From the NCBI GenBank assembly GCA_024114885.1, contig CP099431.1, positions 1-64,000 on the forward strand: 64,000 nt of DNA, given 5' to 3'. Of this stretch, positions 22,561 to 36,436 are shown piece after piece (position 1 is the first letter of the stretch; the number at the start of each line of letters is the position of its first letter). The notes beneath the pieces were generated by a model, which was given only the letters and a program-made list of their open reading frames with translations, ran no database searches and was not told the origin of the DNA. A program made the position numbers and the translations under genes. The stretch is from Septoria linicola (taxonomy: Eukaryota > Ascomycota > Dothideomycetes > Mycosphaerellales > Mycosphaerellaceae).

Positions 22561-24480
22561 TTAAAGTTTATAATATAGTATCTACTTTATATAAGAGAGT
22601 CTATTAGACTCCTAGTAACTATAGTAGCTAGCTTAAGTAGTATAGTCTAGTATATAATAGTAAGTATCTCGACTCGCGTTAGAACTTTAATCGCTAGTTC
22701 TAAGAGATACGAGATAACTACGCGCGTTTCGAGATTAGTAAGCTCGATATATATCGTAACTTTAAAGAGTAGGTTAATATATAAGTAGAGGAGATAGTCG
22801 TAGAGCTAGAGAGTAGTACTACTCTCCTCTCGTAACTAATCGCTAAGAGTACTCGCGCTCTAGATAAACTTATTATTATTAATCGTAAGCCTATAAGTCT
22901 CGTAGTAGTAGAAGAGTACTTCCGACGCTACTTCTTAAATAGTTCCTAGCTAATATTTATATAGGTAGACTTCTCGATAGTCGTAAGCTAACTAGAGATC
23001 TTATAGTATTTTAATAGTAGGAAAGTAGCTATAGTAGTCGCGTCGTACGTAGTTAGCTACTTCGAAGACTACTTAGTACCCGATCTAATTAGATTCGCGC
23101 TTTACTAGGCTATCGTTTCGTCTTCGACTATATCTATAAGGATCTCTACTCTTAGATAGGCTCTAATACTATATAAGCTATCTACTATTACTATACGATA
23201 AGACCTAGTCCTCTTCTCTAGTAGATTAATATAAGTACCTCGATCGATATCGAAGCGATCTACGAGTATATAGATAGTACCGAGCGTAATAAGATAGTAT
23301 AGTAGATAGTAGAACTAATTAGTTAGTTAGGCGTAACGCTTATATAGTAAGGCTAAAAGTATATACTAGACCTAGTAGTTATAGTAGACTACGCTACTAA
23401 TCTTCGCGTAGAATTACCTACTAATCTTCTCTATAAGTAAACGTAGGTCCGAATATAGTAGAATATCGATACTAAGTTCAAGACGCTCTAAGAGCGAAAT
23501 AATACTAATCCTAGTATAGGTAGATATTTTCAAGAGGACCGATAGTAGGTTAAGGTAGAATATATTAAGATAGAGTATATCTTTAAGGTTCGATAAGGAT
23601 CGTATAAGGGTTAAAGCGTTTAGGGACTAGTAGTAGATTCCTAATAAGGTATAAGGTACTAGAAAAGCGTTTTCCTTAGTAGCTAAGAGTAAATAGAGGT
23701 ATCCTATACTTATAATAATAATAAATACGACGATAGCGATAGTAGAGGATCTAATAACTCTATAAGGAGGATACTAATATATATAATAATTAATCTAGAG
23801 TAGTAGTAGATATAGCGACTATATAAGGTATAGTAAAGGACTTACTTATAATATTTTACTATAGAACCTACGACTAGGTCGACTCTATAAGAGCCTACGA
23901 GCGAGCGATAGAACTAAACCTATTAATCTCTACTCCTATATATTACTTTCTCTCTAGTATATCTAAACTAGATCGTTTTAGTAAGAAGTACGTAATCTCT
24001 TTAATATCTTTTTTAGAGGTTAGACCTAGTACTCGTATACGAATTTAAGCGATTAGGAGCGATATATTATATAGGTATAGTAATTTTATAGAGCTTTAGA
24101 GTATAGTAGCTAGACTTTATCGCTCTTATAGAACTAAATCTATAAAGCTAACTACTATCGAATAGAGTAAAGCCTCTTCTCGTAGGCGAAACTATAAGTA
24201 AGACTATCGATATCTACTATAGTACGTTCTATCTAGTATATACTAAAGAGCGATCTATTATATATAGGCGTGAAGCTATTACTTCTTCCTAGTCCTACTT
24301 CGTATAGAGTATCTCGAATATATAGCGATATTCGTACTTAGTAGGCTATTTAGAGCTTAAGGCGACTTAAGGTAGTATTCTAATAGGATAGGAGAGAGTA
24401 GAGGTATTATTAGTACGTTAATACTATCGAGAAGAGTATCTTCTATAGTACGTGTCCGAGGACGATTAGATAGGTAAATA
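22560..24480 (+). pseudogene. Unidentified RIPped protein-coding frame
   Basis: One plus-strand frame (codons starting at positions divisible by three, for example 22,563) was followed for about 640 codons. Stops in it are almost exclusively TAG/TAA where Gln or Trp is plausible. It contains hydrophilic, helix-like text such as RDNYARFEISKLDIYRNFKE and VVVEEYFRRYFLNSS. I recognise no domain. It ends just before repeat X begins at 24,788 and might be part of a larger element or a subtelomeric gene family. Start and stop are not determined. Confidence 0.45.
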
Positions 24481-24787
24481 GATATAGTACCTAGTAGAAT
24501 CGATAGTATAGAAGATAGCGATAAGAATAGTATAAAAAGATTTATAGGAACACGTTTAATAGATAGAGTAGTATAGCGTAGAGAGGAGAGTAATAGTTTA
24601 TATAGTAACCCTTTATAGTTACTCTAAACTACGCCTAATTATACTTAGACTCTCTACGAGAATTACCTAGTCTAGATATCTAATTAGCTTACGAGTTATA
24701 GGTAGGAGAATATAGGCTCGCGTATCTACTTATAGATAAGTATAAAAGGTAAATTCTAGTAAAGAGAATTAGAAAGTAGAGAGGAAG

Positions 24788-25597
24788 AGCGCGTAGTATA
24801 GAGATATATCCTTTACTCCTCTATCTACGAACCTAGTCTAGCGCTCGTCTATTAAATATCGTTAGCCTATCGACTCTTATCTTCCTTAACGACGTATAGA
24901 GCTTTAAAGCCTATATAAAGTTATAATAGTAACCTTATTTACTTTTATAAGCTAACGTTCGAACGCGACTATACCTTAGTTATAGTAGTAGAGAGAAAGC
25001 TATAAATTAGAACGATACCGAACGTAGACCTAATAATAGCTTACTTAAAAATAACGTAAAGTAATAATCTAATTAAAATATAGTCTCCTTAACTACTCTT
25101 AATTAGACATAAGTAGTATAGTACTATAAAGTACTTATACCTATCTATATCTACTATTAATAACGAGCACTACTAATAGTATAGGCGAATCTATAGTCGA
25201 CTAGAATAGTTAAGAAATATAATAGCGTATAGTAGCTACTATTATCGTAATAGGCGTCAAGGTTAGTATAAGAGGCTCGTCTCGTCGTATTTAGTTTTAC
25301 TTATTACGTAATAGATCGACTATAAGTAGGTCGCTATCTATTTTAGTATAACCGATAGTAAGAGCTCGACCTAAATCACGCTTATACTAAGGACTTAGCT
25401 AAGCTTAGAAGTAGATATAATCGAGAACTACTTTTATAAGATTAAGAAGAAGGCTATAGTACTTAAAGAGAAGCTCGAGACTAGCGAGCGTAGCTAGTCG
25501 ATACTCGTCTATAAATCTACTACTATTAGTACTCTAAAAAAGACTCTCTAAGAGATACTCTAAAGAAGGATCCTCTCTCTAGTAGATCGACCTAATA
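24788..25597. mobile_element. Repeat X, copy 1, left part
   Basis: From the word GAGCGCGTAGTATAGAGATATAT onward this matches 57,601-58,400. It is interrupted at 25,597 by Gypsy-3 and resumes at 36,877. A plus-strand frame with Lys/Glu-rich text (for example KEKLETSERS near 25,470) is readable but unrecognised. Repeat X occurs twice in the window with no recognised transposase, so its class is unknown. It starts and ends with the same GCGCGTAGTATAGAG word family. Confidence 0.65.
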
Positions 25598-26037
25598 TAA
25601 CGTAGTAGGCGTCCCTATACCTAGTAGGCGGGCCTATAGCGGCTACTACTACCTATACGTATAAGGACGATTTTCGAGCTTACTATAGAGGTAAGAGACA
25701 ATAATCCTTTATACTACTACTACTAAGGTTAGCGAGGACTACTTAGGTTACTACTTAGCGATTATATAATATAGTATTGTCTAATAACTTATTCTACTTC
25801 CTACCTGTCCTCTACTAGCGCCGCTACTACGCGATCCTAATAGGCTTATAGCCTATATAGCCTACTATAGCTACTAACGTATACCTCTACGACGACGCGC
25901 CGTAGGCACGCCGCTAATCTACCTACTACATCTACTACTAACTACTACGTAGAGCTATCGCCCGACTCCGGCTCTACGACCTACGTATAGACTTATATAC
26001 TACTACTCCTAGGTTAGTTATAGGTTTATACGCTATA
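25598..26037 (+). repeat. 5' LTR of Gypsy-3 (440 bp)
   Basis: Begins TAACGTAGTAGGCGTCC and ends CGCTATA; matches 36,437-36,876 at the same length. Terminal TG/CA have become TA/TA. Differences between the two LTRs are mainly C/T and G/A transitions. Confidence 0.9.
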
Positions 26038-26249
26038 TAAGGAGCCGAAGGTAGAGCTACTATACGCCTTATAAGGAACTAGAAGTCGCGCTATATCGCG
26101 CGTAATACGTCTAAGGTAACGCGGCCTTAGCGTAAGGACTTATTATATAGAAAGATATAGTACTATAAGGATTATAGGTAGAATAAAGAAACGTCTTAGG
26201 AACTACTATAGTACTAGCGCGTAGAGAAGGTAACGATCGACTCTACGTA

Positions 26250-28100
26250 GCATAGGCTATAAACGTATACGAGTATATATTTAATATTAAAAAACTAGCT
26301 AAGAAGGAGCGCTAGGCTCTAAATTACCTAAGGAAATTAGAATTATTAGTTAACTAGGAAGGAGCTATCGCGGATTACCTACAAGGTAGCTATTTCCTAG
26401 GAAGCTATAAAAGGTTTGTCCTTAATATCCTTATTAGGACGGTAGATATCTAGAAAGTTAGAAAAATAGCTAGAGTTACTAGCTTAGTTAAAATTACCTA
26501 ACGTATACTCCTAGCGCGAATAGTCTAGCCTCTAGAGGCTTAACGAGGAATCAAGCGCGCTAGAGCGCTATATATCGAGTCCTTAGATCCTCTTAACTCG
26601 TAGACCGAAAGAGTAACTTGTTTTTCGTACCTATAGAAGAGGTAGACGAATACGATTATTACTACCTTACCTAACTTACTATAAGCTACTACTCCTAAAG
26701 TAACTAGCTTACTATATCTTCTCTCGTAGATAGCTAGATCTCTAATAATACTAAGGTAAATAGCTAGTCTATAGATAGCGTTCTAGTAGAAGGATATATC
26801 GATACTCGAGGATAGCTAGCTTAGTTAGGACCTATTTAGTAACCTATAATAGGTACCTAGCTAGAGTTCGCTTCTCTCTTATAGTAAGTCCTCGAAGCGA
26901 ACAAACTAAAACTACCTATACTAGGCACTAATCGAAACTACTACTTTACTAGAGAGAATACTACTAAGTTCCTAGAGCGGTTTAAGTTAATAACTAAGTA
27001 CTATAGTCTCTAGGAGCCTTCGTACGAGAATACTATTAAGCGCCTTATTATTAACTACTATATTATACTACGTCTAGAGATTTAGCATTTAGAGTATAAG
27101 TTATAGGAGATATTCGAGACTACCTTCCTTAATTACTTTATTAAGAGTAATACCTACTATCTTATTCGATCTAGAGAGTACCTAGAGTAGCTCTACTAAA
27201 AGAGGAAGGTAGAAGGTAATAACTTAAAAGAGTTCCTTTACTAGTTCTGTCTTACTTTAGACTCTATTAACCTAGAGGATATAAGTAAGCGTAAGAGATT
27301 AAGACTCTTACTAAATAGAGTACCGGTAATAATATCTAAGAAACTCTATACTAAGTATAGAATCTATCTATATAAGCTAGAGACCTATAAACTATTCGAG
27401 AAGATCTTTAAGTTAGCTAAGGATCTTATTAAAGGAGAAGATAGTTTCTAGACAGAGTAGGCTCGTAACTATAGTTAACTTAAGTCCTTATAGAAGTCTA
27501 TTATAGAAGGCCGACCTATAGAAGCTATAGAAGTTATAGTTAGACTAATATAGACTAATAACGACCTAGTCTATAACTTTAATAAGCTAACTATTAATAA
27601 TCTAATACTTCTAAAGTAGAAGAGCGAGTATAGCTTAGCTCCTACGCCTGTTTAACCTACTAGACAATATATATCGCCTATAGTCTAAGATAATAGTAAC
27701 TAATAGTAATAGTAGGCTATAACGATCGAGGTATACTTAGGGTATATTTCGCTATAGGTTATAGAGTATATAAAAGGTCGCTACTATATCTACTATAGAT
27801 TAGGCTATATAGCTAACTTCTACTCGTTAGTCGAGTATATAATTACGTAAGGATAGTTGACCTATAATATTAATAAGAGGTTAATAGTCAAGAGTATAGC
27901 TAGTAAGTATATTATAATCTAGTATCTAAAATAGGACGGGATAACGCCTTAGATCTTCTATATTAACTAGGTATTACGTCTTTATAGGATAGGAGGCTAG
28001 GCCGTAGAGTACCTAGACTATCTAGTAAGCGATAAGTAGCGTTAATAGTAGACTAGCTACGATATAACGTAAGTAGTTCTAGGTTCTATTAAGAAAAGCT
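26250..28100 (+). pseudogene. Gypsy-3 gag
   Basis: A plus-strand frame reads a capsid-like helical region (for example NTTKFLERFKLITKYYSLQE near 26,950-27,010). A zinc knuckle follows near 27,782-27,820, reading Y-x2-Y-x3-G-Y-x4-Y where C-x2-C-x3-G-H-x4-C is expected, because TGY and CAY became TAY. The Gln-rich tail before the knuckle is also visible. Gag would package the element RNA. Ends are approximate, and pol continues in the -1 frame relative to gag. Confidence 0.7.
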
Positions 28101-28799
28101 CTAATTAGACGCCTCGCGGTATCTTAGATTACTAGAATACGCTCGCGGTACTATTAAGGCCGTCCGGCTCTAGGAGCCTAACTAACTAGATAGGCGCGCT
28201 AAAGGTCGTATAGGTTAACTACGCGCGATCTATATAGATTATTAGTGTTCCTAGGCCTAAAGTATACTTTATAGAGTAGGATCTTAATAGGAGACATACT
28301 AGGGTTAAGGATTTAGAAGACGAGGACGCGCCTATCTATACTAATATAGTATAGATTAGTAAGAGTAAGGCTAAGGAGGCCGAGAAGCGAGCGCTAGTAC
28401 CTATAATTTAGAAGTCTTAAGAGAAGATACTTAAAGGAAGAATTTAGGCTTAGCGTAATACTATATATATCTATAGGCCGACTAGATATAGTATTCGTAA
28501 GGAAAGGCTTAAGGATATATACGACGACTTAGTCGACAAGGTAAACGAAGAGGATTAGTAGCGGCGAGATACTACTAGGTCTTAGATATTAGAAGATAGT
28601 ACTATCGACTATAATAACGAGGATATAGAAGACGAGGAACCTACTCTAGTTACGCCTCCTATTCGTAAGGTAAAGAAAGCCTCTAAGAAGTAGAGGCTAG
28701 ATAACTAGATAAGGTCTAAGGTAAGAGTAGAGGACGATATAGCTCTAAGAGCTTAGAAGCTAGAGACAAAGCTACTACGTCGTCTACTATAGACCCTAT

Positions 28800-31700
28800 T
28801 TCCTATTACGCTTACTAAGTATATTATACTCGAAGATATTAAGCTATCGCTTAAAGGACTATAGGCTTCTATCTATATAGATAACGACGAGTTATAGGAA
28901 GCTCTTACTCGCTAAACTATAGATGTCTATATAGCTAGTATAGAACTTAGCTAATAATTTAATAATAGGCTACCTACTAAGATATAGAGATAGAGGATAC
29001 TACTATACTGAGTATATTCTCTCCTTAGAGAATTAGTACCTAAAGGCTAGTATAAACCTTACGCGAGATATAATATAGTTACTATTAATAGAGGTATTAT
29101 AGTATATACTAGTAAGGCTAATCTATAGAAGGAGCTATACGAGTAATCGGTAGTAGTCGACCTGTCTAGCGTTACTCGAGATATCCTTATAGCGCTCCTA
29201 ATCTAGATAGATATTTAGTTAAATAGTAAGCTTAGTACTAAGGACGGCTTAATCGATAAAGGTACCGAGTCTACTATAATAGACCGAGTAGTAGCTAGAA
29301 GGTACAGATTAGCTATTTAGACAGACATTCTAGAGATTAAACTATCTACTATAGGAGGTCTAGCCTAGATAGTAGATATCTATAGGAAGGTGAACGTTAA
29401 CGTTTTTAGCGTTAAATACGTTATACTAGTCTTTATCTCGATACCTTCTAAGGACGCTAAACTAGTACTAGTCCTCTTAGGTAGAGCGTAGGCGATAAAG
29501 GTCTACCTATAGTCTAAGAACTACGACGATAGTACTTAGGAGGGTACTATCTATTATAGGAATAGCGAGTCGGTTATCTTTATAGGCATAGTCGGAACCT
29601 AGAGATACTAGACCGTCGATAAGTTTCTTAGTAAAGGTAGCGCTTTAAAATAGTAGGCGGACTCGGGCTAGCTACTACGATATCTGCCTACTATATAGCT
29701 CTAGTAGGAATAGGAAGACTAGGCCTAATAGGACGCCTCGATTCTATCTAGCTCTCGAGGCTAGACTAAAATCTCGATACCTAGAGCGACGATTAGTTAT
29801 CTACTACGATCGAGGATAGAGGTAATAACCTTTTAGATAATACGATCCTTATAGTAGTAGAGTATAATAGGTAGGCTAGATATATTAGGATATATTATAC
29901 TTTCGTATACTACTATCTATAGAATCCCTACCTAAAGGTTCGAGCCTTTACTATATATAAGCGTAAGGTAAACAAGATCAGGCCTATAGACCTAAGCGTG
30001 AATTAGATAGATAGTAGTAGCGCTAGTAGTAACTATCGCTAGAAGTAGGAGTAGCTAGCGTAGGAAAGTAAACTACTACTAGGTATAGGCCTATTCGATA
30101 GTAAGTACCTTATTAAGAAGTTCTCTAACCTACTAAAGGCGAGTAGGTTAACTCTAGAAGTAATAGCGGGTATTACTACTAGCGTAGAGCTATAACCTAG
30201 AGAGCGCTAGATACTAGAGGAGATACTCTTTAACTAAGAAGCGGTACTAGCGACTAGGTTCGTTTATCTTAGGCGAGTCTATCCTAAGGTAGCGCCTCCT
30301 TATATAATCCGTATAGTAGAGTATATACTATAGTAGTACCTAGGATTCCGCTTAAACCTATCTCTTTATACTATAGTAGAGTAGATACTATAGAAGCGTC
30401 TAGACGTAAGAACTCTTAAATTTAGCTATAGGGCCTATCGTAATCTATACTTTCTAGTCGCTAAGAAGGATATAGGTTCGTACTATCTAATTGACGATAC
30501 ATAGTTAATTAATAAGGTTACGATTAGGGATACGTACCTGCCTCCTAATATAGACTTATTTTCTAAGTATTTTACTAGCTATTAGGTAGCTAGTATACTT
30601 AATATCTTCTCTAGCTATAACTAAGTTCTATTAGACCTAAGAAGTAGGGACCTTACTAGATTCGACTACGCCTTTAGATTACTTTAGATAACTACTATTC
30701 CGTAAGAGGCGACTAATTCTATTACCTAGTTTGTCTATATAGTTAACTATATACTATTTAATTACCTGTCCTATAGAGTACTACTATTCCTTAATAATTT
30801 TAGAGTTAAGAGTCTAAAGACTACTTACGATAATAAGGAGTTAGAACTAGGCCTCTATAGGTATATTATAGAGTATATCGTGAACCTCGATATAGTAATT
30901 ACGGATATTAAGTACGTAGGTATAACTATTATAGTCAAGAAGTTACAAATTCTAATACTAAGGATCAAGGTAGTAGGATATGTTACTAATACTATAGGGC
31001 GCTATCTAGATACTATCTAGGTAGCTAATCTAGTTAACTAGCCGACGCTAACTAATTAGAAGGAAGTATAGGTTTTCGTTAGTATAGTTATCTACTTCTA
31101 TATTTAGATCTCGGGTTTTACTACTATAACGATCCTACTATATAAGCTTATAAAGAAGGACGAGGAATTCGTCTAGACGCCTATTTATAAGAAGGCGAAG
31201 TAGACCTACGTCCGTTATCTAATCTAGGCTCCTACCTTAGTAGCTATTAATTATAATAAGGTAGCTAGCGAGATTATCGTAGCTATAGATACTAGTAAGA
31301 TCGGATAGGGAGCGATCCTTATATAGATAGTTAATAGACAAAGATACCTAGCTAGGTACGAGAGCGGTACGTAGAATACCGTCTAGAGAGAGTATAGCGC
31401 TAATAAGAAGGAATGTCTTAGAGTTAAGAAGGTACTTACTAAGTTAAAGCCTTAGCTATTTAGGGTATACTTTATTCTTAAAGTAGATACTAATACGCTC
31501 GTTTACTAGCTTAATAAAGGAGCTACGGATTTACCTAATACTATAGTTACGTAATAGATCGTATAGATCCGACTCTTTATGTTTAAAGTTAGGCACGTTC
31601 TAGGTAGGAAGTATACTAGTCCTAATACGCTATCTAGAAGGCTAGCTAGTACTAAGGATAAGGTTATAGAGGACGAGGATAAAGAAGCTCTCGTAGATAA

Positions 31701-33171
31701 GGCCTTCTTCTAGGTATATACGTCTAGGATTTCTATCTAGCCCTAGGAGCTCGATAGAGATAATATCGATTCTATCTTCTAGGAGGATATTAATAGTAAC
31801 TCGAGCGTATAGAAGTACTAGGCTAAGGCCGTCGCCTTTATCCTACTTTATAGGAGACGCTCGAATTATATATCTAAGTCGGAGTACTACTACTTTAGTA
31901 AGATAGCTAAGAAGTTCTTAGTTATCGATAAGAAGCTATACTAGTAGCTATATAGATAGGCTCCTTAGTAGAGAGTTATTAAAGACGATACTATATAGAA
32001 GCTAATCGTTAAGGAGATCTATAAGTCTAGTAGTTATAGGAACGCCGATTCTATATACTATATCCTTAGAGCGAAGTACTAGTAGGACGGTATATATACG
32101 TAATACGCTATATATTTCTACTAGTACGAGGACTATAATCTAAGGAATAGTATACCTCGACCTAGCTCTATAGTAGAGGTATAAGTCTAAACTATAAGAG
32201 AGCGCTAGTATATAGACGGCGTCTATATCGATAAGCGAGAGTCCTTAATTATTACTAGAGAAAGAGTATTACGATAGCTAGAGGCTAAGATCTACTATTA
32301 TACTACGCGAGAGGATAGTACTACTAAGAAGATATCTACGAAGTAGATTACCGACTTTCTTTAGAAGAATATATACTACTAATAGAGCGCGCCGTTTAAG
32401 ATTATACTAGATAATACTAATATTTATAATAGTATAGAAGTTTCTACGCTTCTTACTACGTATAGAGTAAAGAGGTCGAGGATTTCTATCTACTAACTAT
32501 AGAGCGCCGCTATAGTAGAGGTAGGGTATAAGACTATCCTATCTACCCTATCTAAGTTATCTAAGAGTAGTTTATAAGCTTAGGCACTATACCTCCTAGT
32601 AGTGCTATAGGTAGAGCGTACTACTTATAATAGTAGTACTAGTAAGACTTCTACTAAGCTAATAATTAGTAGAAAGGTAGTACTACCTATCGAGTTAGAG
32701 TACTATACCTTTAGCGTTAAGGATTAGAGATCGGTTCGTATATATAAGGAGCTAATTACTTTTTAGGCTAAAGTACTTAAGGCTATATAGGATATAGAGG
32801 CTAATATCTTAGAGCGATAGACGCGTATCTAGGAAGAAGCTAAGGACCGCTATAATAATTCTAGGTACGTAGATTACGCTAAGTTTACTAAAGGATAGTT
32901 AGTTATAATCTACTAAGACGACCTTAAGATATCTCGATCGGACAAGCTTACCTTCTAGTAGCGAGGGCTATATAGAGTCTCGAAGTATAAGGAAGGTACT
33001 ACTTCTTATATCTTAGAAGACCTTAACGGTATAGTATTACCTACGTCGTATAATAAGGAATCTTTAAAGAGTATACCTAGATATCGAGCCTTAGCTACGC
33101 TAGGTAGTAGCGAGGACGATAATATAGACGATTAACTAGCCTAGTCGGGCTACGATCTAGATACTACTTGA
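28800..33171 (+). pseudogene. Gypsy-3 pol (protease, RT, RNase H, integrase)
   Basis: A protease-like GLIDKGTEST block lies near 29,255 (from an LIDxGAE-type motif). Reverse transcriptase runs about 30,300-31,100, with its active-site FLDD reading FLNN at 30,787-30,800. RNase H (IVAIDTSKIG near 31,290) and an integrase core with a C-terminal basic domain follow. A preserved TGA at 33,169-33,171 ends the frame. Pol is in the -1 frame relative to gag. The protein would make and insert cDNA; RIP stops and the Asp to Asn changes abolish activity. Confidence 0.8.
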
Positions 33172-33638
33172 CCGTTCTAAGAAAGAGAAGAAAGGATAAG
33201 AGGGAGAAGAGTTATATATAACCCTCTTACTACTTCTAGTCGTCGCGGATATATAGTTCTCTTTATTAATTTCCTTTATTTTACTTACGATACGCGCCTT
33301 CCTTATAGATTACTTTACTTCACTTTTTTACTTTACTTTACGAAGTATTTACTAGTTTACTTTACTGGTTTACTTTATATTTACCTACTCTATATTACTT
33401 ACTATTATTACCTATTTACCCTAGTCGCTATTTACTTTCTATTAACCCTACTACCCTCTAAAGCCTTTATTTACTCTATAGGACTAGATACTTAAGTAAC
33501 TAGCTACCTCTCTATCTTCTTCTTAATCTTAACTTCCTACTACTACTCGCTAATAGTTACTAGGACTACTAATAACCTTCTCCTACTTCTACTATCTCGA
33601 GTCGATCTACTAGGCGTAATCGCGCTAGTACCTATACT
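33172..33638. promoter_or_regulatory. Spacer between Gypsy-3 pol and its 3' ORF
   Basis: About 470 bp of pyrimidine-rich, non-coding-looking sequence (runs such as TTTACTTTACTTTACG near 33,325-33,345) separates pol from the extra frame. It could hold a promoter for a separate subgenomic transcript; this is inferred from position only. Confidence 0.35.
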
Positions 33639-36380
33639 ATGTCGGTACTAGGTAACGTTAACCTAAATAGCCTAAACAGCCTCTCTATCTAGGTAAGAAA
33701 TATTATCTAGAATACTATACGAACTAAGGATATTATTACTAGTATAGCTATAATTAAAGATAACGTAGAGAGGTATATAGTAGCGATAGAGATTATTAAT
33801 TACTATAACTAGGTCTTCTCTAGGCTTTATAATATAGCGCGTCTACTCTAGAAGGGAATTAAGAAGATTAATAAGAAGTCCTTAGACAAGGAGTTAAAGT
33901 AGTTAAACCCGAGTTTTAAGAACGCTATATAGTAGAGAGTAAAGGATTAATAGGTAATTAACTACGCCTTCGCTCGTATCGAGATAGAGTAGAGTATAAG
34001 ATATAGAAATAGTAAAACTATTTGTCTCTACCTCGAGAATCATCTAAAGACGGTAAAGAACTTCTCCGCCTATATAGGTAGCGCCGCTATAAATAAGCTT
34101 AACGTAGATACTACTATATACCTACTCGCTAAGGCTATCCTTTAGCGCCTTCTTAACCTAGCTAATAATCGCTCGAAGGAACACTACTCTATCGACTTAG
34201 ATTTCGTTAAGCTAAAGAGTATAGAGAGACGCGAGAAGGTTTAGTAGGTTAATATCTTAGATAATAAGGTAAAGTAGTTAATAAAGGAGCGTAATCTATA
34301 GTTCAAGAACAGAATTATCTAGCTCGTCGAGATATCTCCGCTAGCTATAGATAGGCTCTTAGGTAGAGAGAGAGCCTCTTCTTTAGTAGTAGTATTACCT
34401 CGAGTTACGAGAGTAGCTACTAAGATCTAAGAAGACGCCGAGAAAGCTACCGCTACTCTTATAGGTCTGTCTAGCCCTAGGAGCCTAACTAGAAATTAGC
34501 GCTACTTAACTATAGGAAGCGGCGCGTCTACTCCTATACCTATTAGAAGCTACTAAACCTCTAGCGTTAACTCGCGCCTAAGTAAGGTTAGCGACCTAGG
34601 CCTATCTTCCCTACTTAGTAGTAGCCCTTACCTCTATAACCGCTATAATATTAGATAAAACCGACTACTCTACGCCGCTATTAATACCTAGAGCTTAAAG
34701 GTATAGGTCTTCGAAGCGCCTATCGCTATAAAGGTTAAAGAGTACAGTTTAAAGAACGTTAACCTAAACAAGTATAGTCTCTACTTCTAGTACCTACGAA
34801 ATACTACTAGAGAGGCGTTTAGCCTCAAGAATAGTAAGGTCGACTAACTAACGCTATTTTAGAGATTTAGACTCTACGTACGTACCTAGGATTTAGTTAA
34901 ACTCTAAGTAGACTACCTAAATTAGTTTTTAGCGTAACGCCGAGCGGCCTACCCTAGCGATACTCTAAGTGCCCTACGTTACTTAGCTACTAAAGGAACA
35001 AAATATAATAACCTACCTAGACACTTCACCTATACTAATCTAGTTACCTATATTATAGATAAAGGTAAGCTACTAAAGTTAGTACTAGAAGTATACTTTA
35101 GAGAAGGTATAGTTACGTACGACTTGTTTAGTTAGTTAGAGCTAGTTAAGGACCTAATTAGTAAGGAGTTTACTATATACGACTAGTATCTACGTAAGAT
35201 TAGTAGAAATCGTAATATAGGCTAGTATAGGAATATGTTCTATAGTAGTATTTAGTAGTTAATTCGCTAGGACCCTATATACTAGATAATATATATCTAC
35301 TACCGACTAGATTACGCTACGAACCTAGTTTCCTACCTATACTATACTAAGTATACCTACCTACTAACTAAGAGTAGGTCCGATTAGTCTTATAAGGGTT
35401 TCTAGTATATCGACCTTAGTATTATAGATATAGCTAGAGGCTATAGCGTGTCGCAAGTTTAGAGTATAGTTTCCTTTATAAATAAGACCTATACTAATTA
35501 TACTAAATTAGTTAAAGGTCTATACTACTAACGAGTTTTTATAGCGTAGGTAGAGAGACTAGGAGATAGAGGATTACTTAGTAAGAGCTTCGTAGAGGAT
35601 ATTAAGGAATAGTATATATAGAAGGAAGATATTAACCTACTAAGTCCTACCTAGGAATATACTAGGAGATAGTCTATAGTACTAGTAAAGTAGGAAGAGG
35701 CTAGGATATTATCCTCTATACTACTATATAGCTCTAAGGAAAACAAGGTCGATAAGTAGATAACTATCTTACCTTAGTTTTATAAGATAGACCTAGATAC
35801 TAACCGCCTCGAGATTAGAGAAGCTTCTAGTACGTACTCTTAGCTATAAGACGCTTACTACGACCTCGTACCTAGGTACACCTCGCCGTCTAGCTACTCT
35901 AACTACTATAGAGTAATCTCCTACCGCTTCTCTACTTTAGATAAGTTAATACTAGCTATATATCTCGGTTAGGCCCTCGTAGGTATACGATACTAGAACG
36001 ATCCTATAGTAGTCTTCGATACTATAGGCTAGATTACCTACTATACTAACGTATTCTATACCTGTTTAGAGGCCTACTATAAGACTACGCTAAGTAACTA
36101 TCGCGTTCTTATAGCCTATATTAAGGACCTAGAGACTATAATGTTCCTAGAGACTAGCTTCTACGCTAATAATAAGGATTTTACGAAGAGACTAGTAGCC
36201 GACTTCTCTACTACTACCGATATAGGAGAGCTCTTCGAGTAGGCTAATAATAACTAGGTAGCTAGGCGTAGATTCTATCTAGCCTCTAGGGGCCTAATAG
36301 AGTAGCGCGAGGACTAGTAAGGTATAGAGATATAGAGGTATAGAGAGGAGTTTAGAAGAGACGATAACTTGTTTCTATAA
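33639..36380 (+). pseudogene. Extra 3' ORF of Gypsy-3, about 913 residues, unknown
   Basis: One plus-strand frame runs from a surviving ATG (33,639) to TAA at 36,378-36,380: exactly 914 codons, with no frameshift and with internal stops only at Gln/Trp-like positions. It lies between pol and the 3' LTR, in the same orientation. The N-terminal ~250 residues are Lys/Glu-rich and helix-like (for example KKINKKSLDKELKQL). A Ser/Pro/Arg linker follows, and then a larger mixed domain. I recognise no family. An extra frame here is the position of env in some retroelements, but no signal peptide or membrane anchor is obvious. A comparable frame occurs in Gypsy-1. Confidence 0.7.
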
Positions 36381-36436
36381 TACTCTATACTATTGTTTTT
36401 AATATCTCTAGCGAGACTTCTATAGAGGGAAGGATA

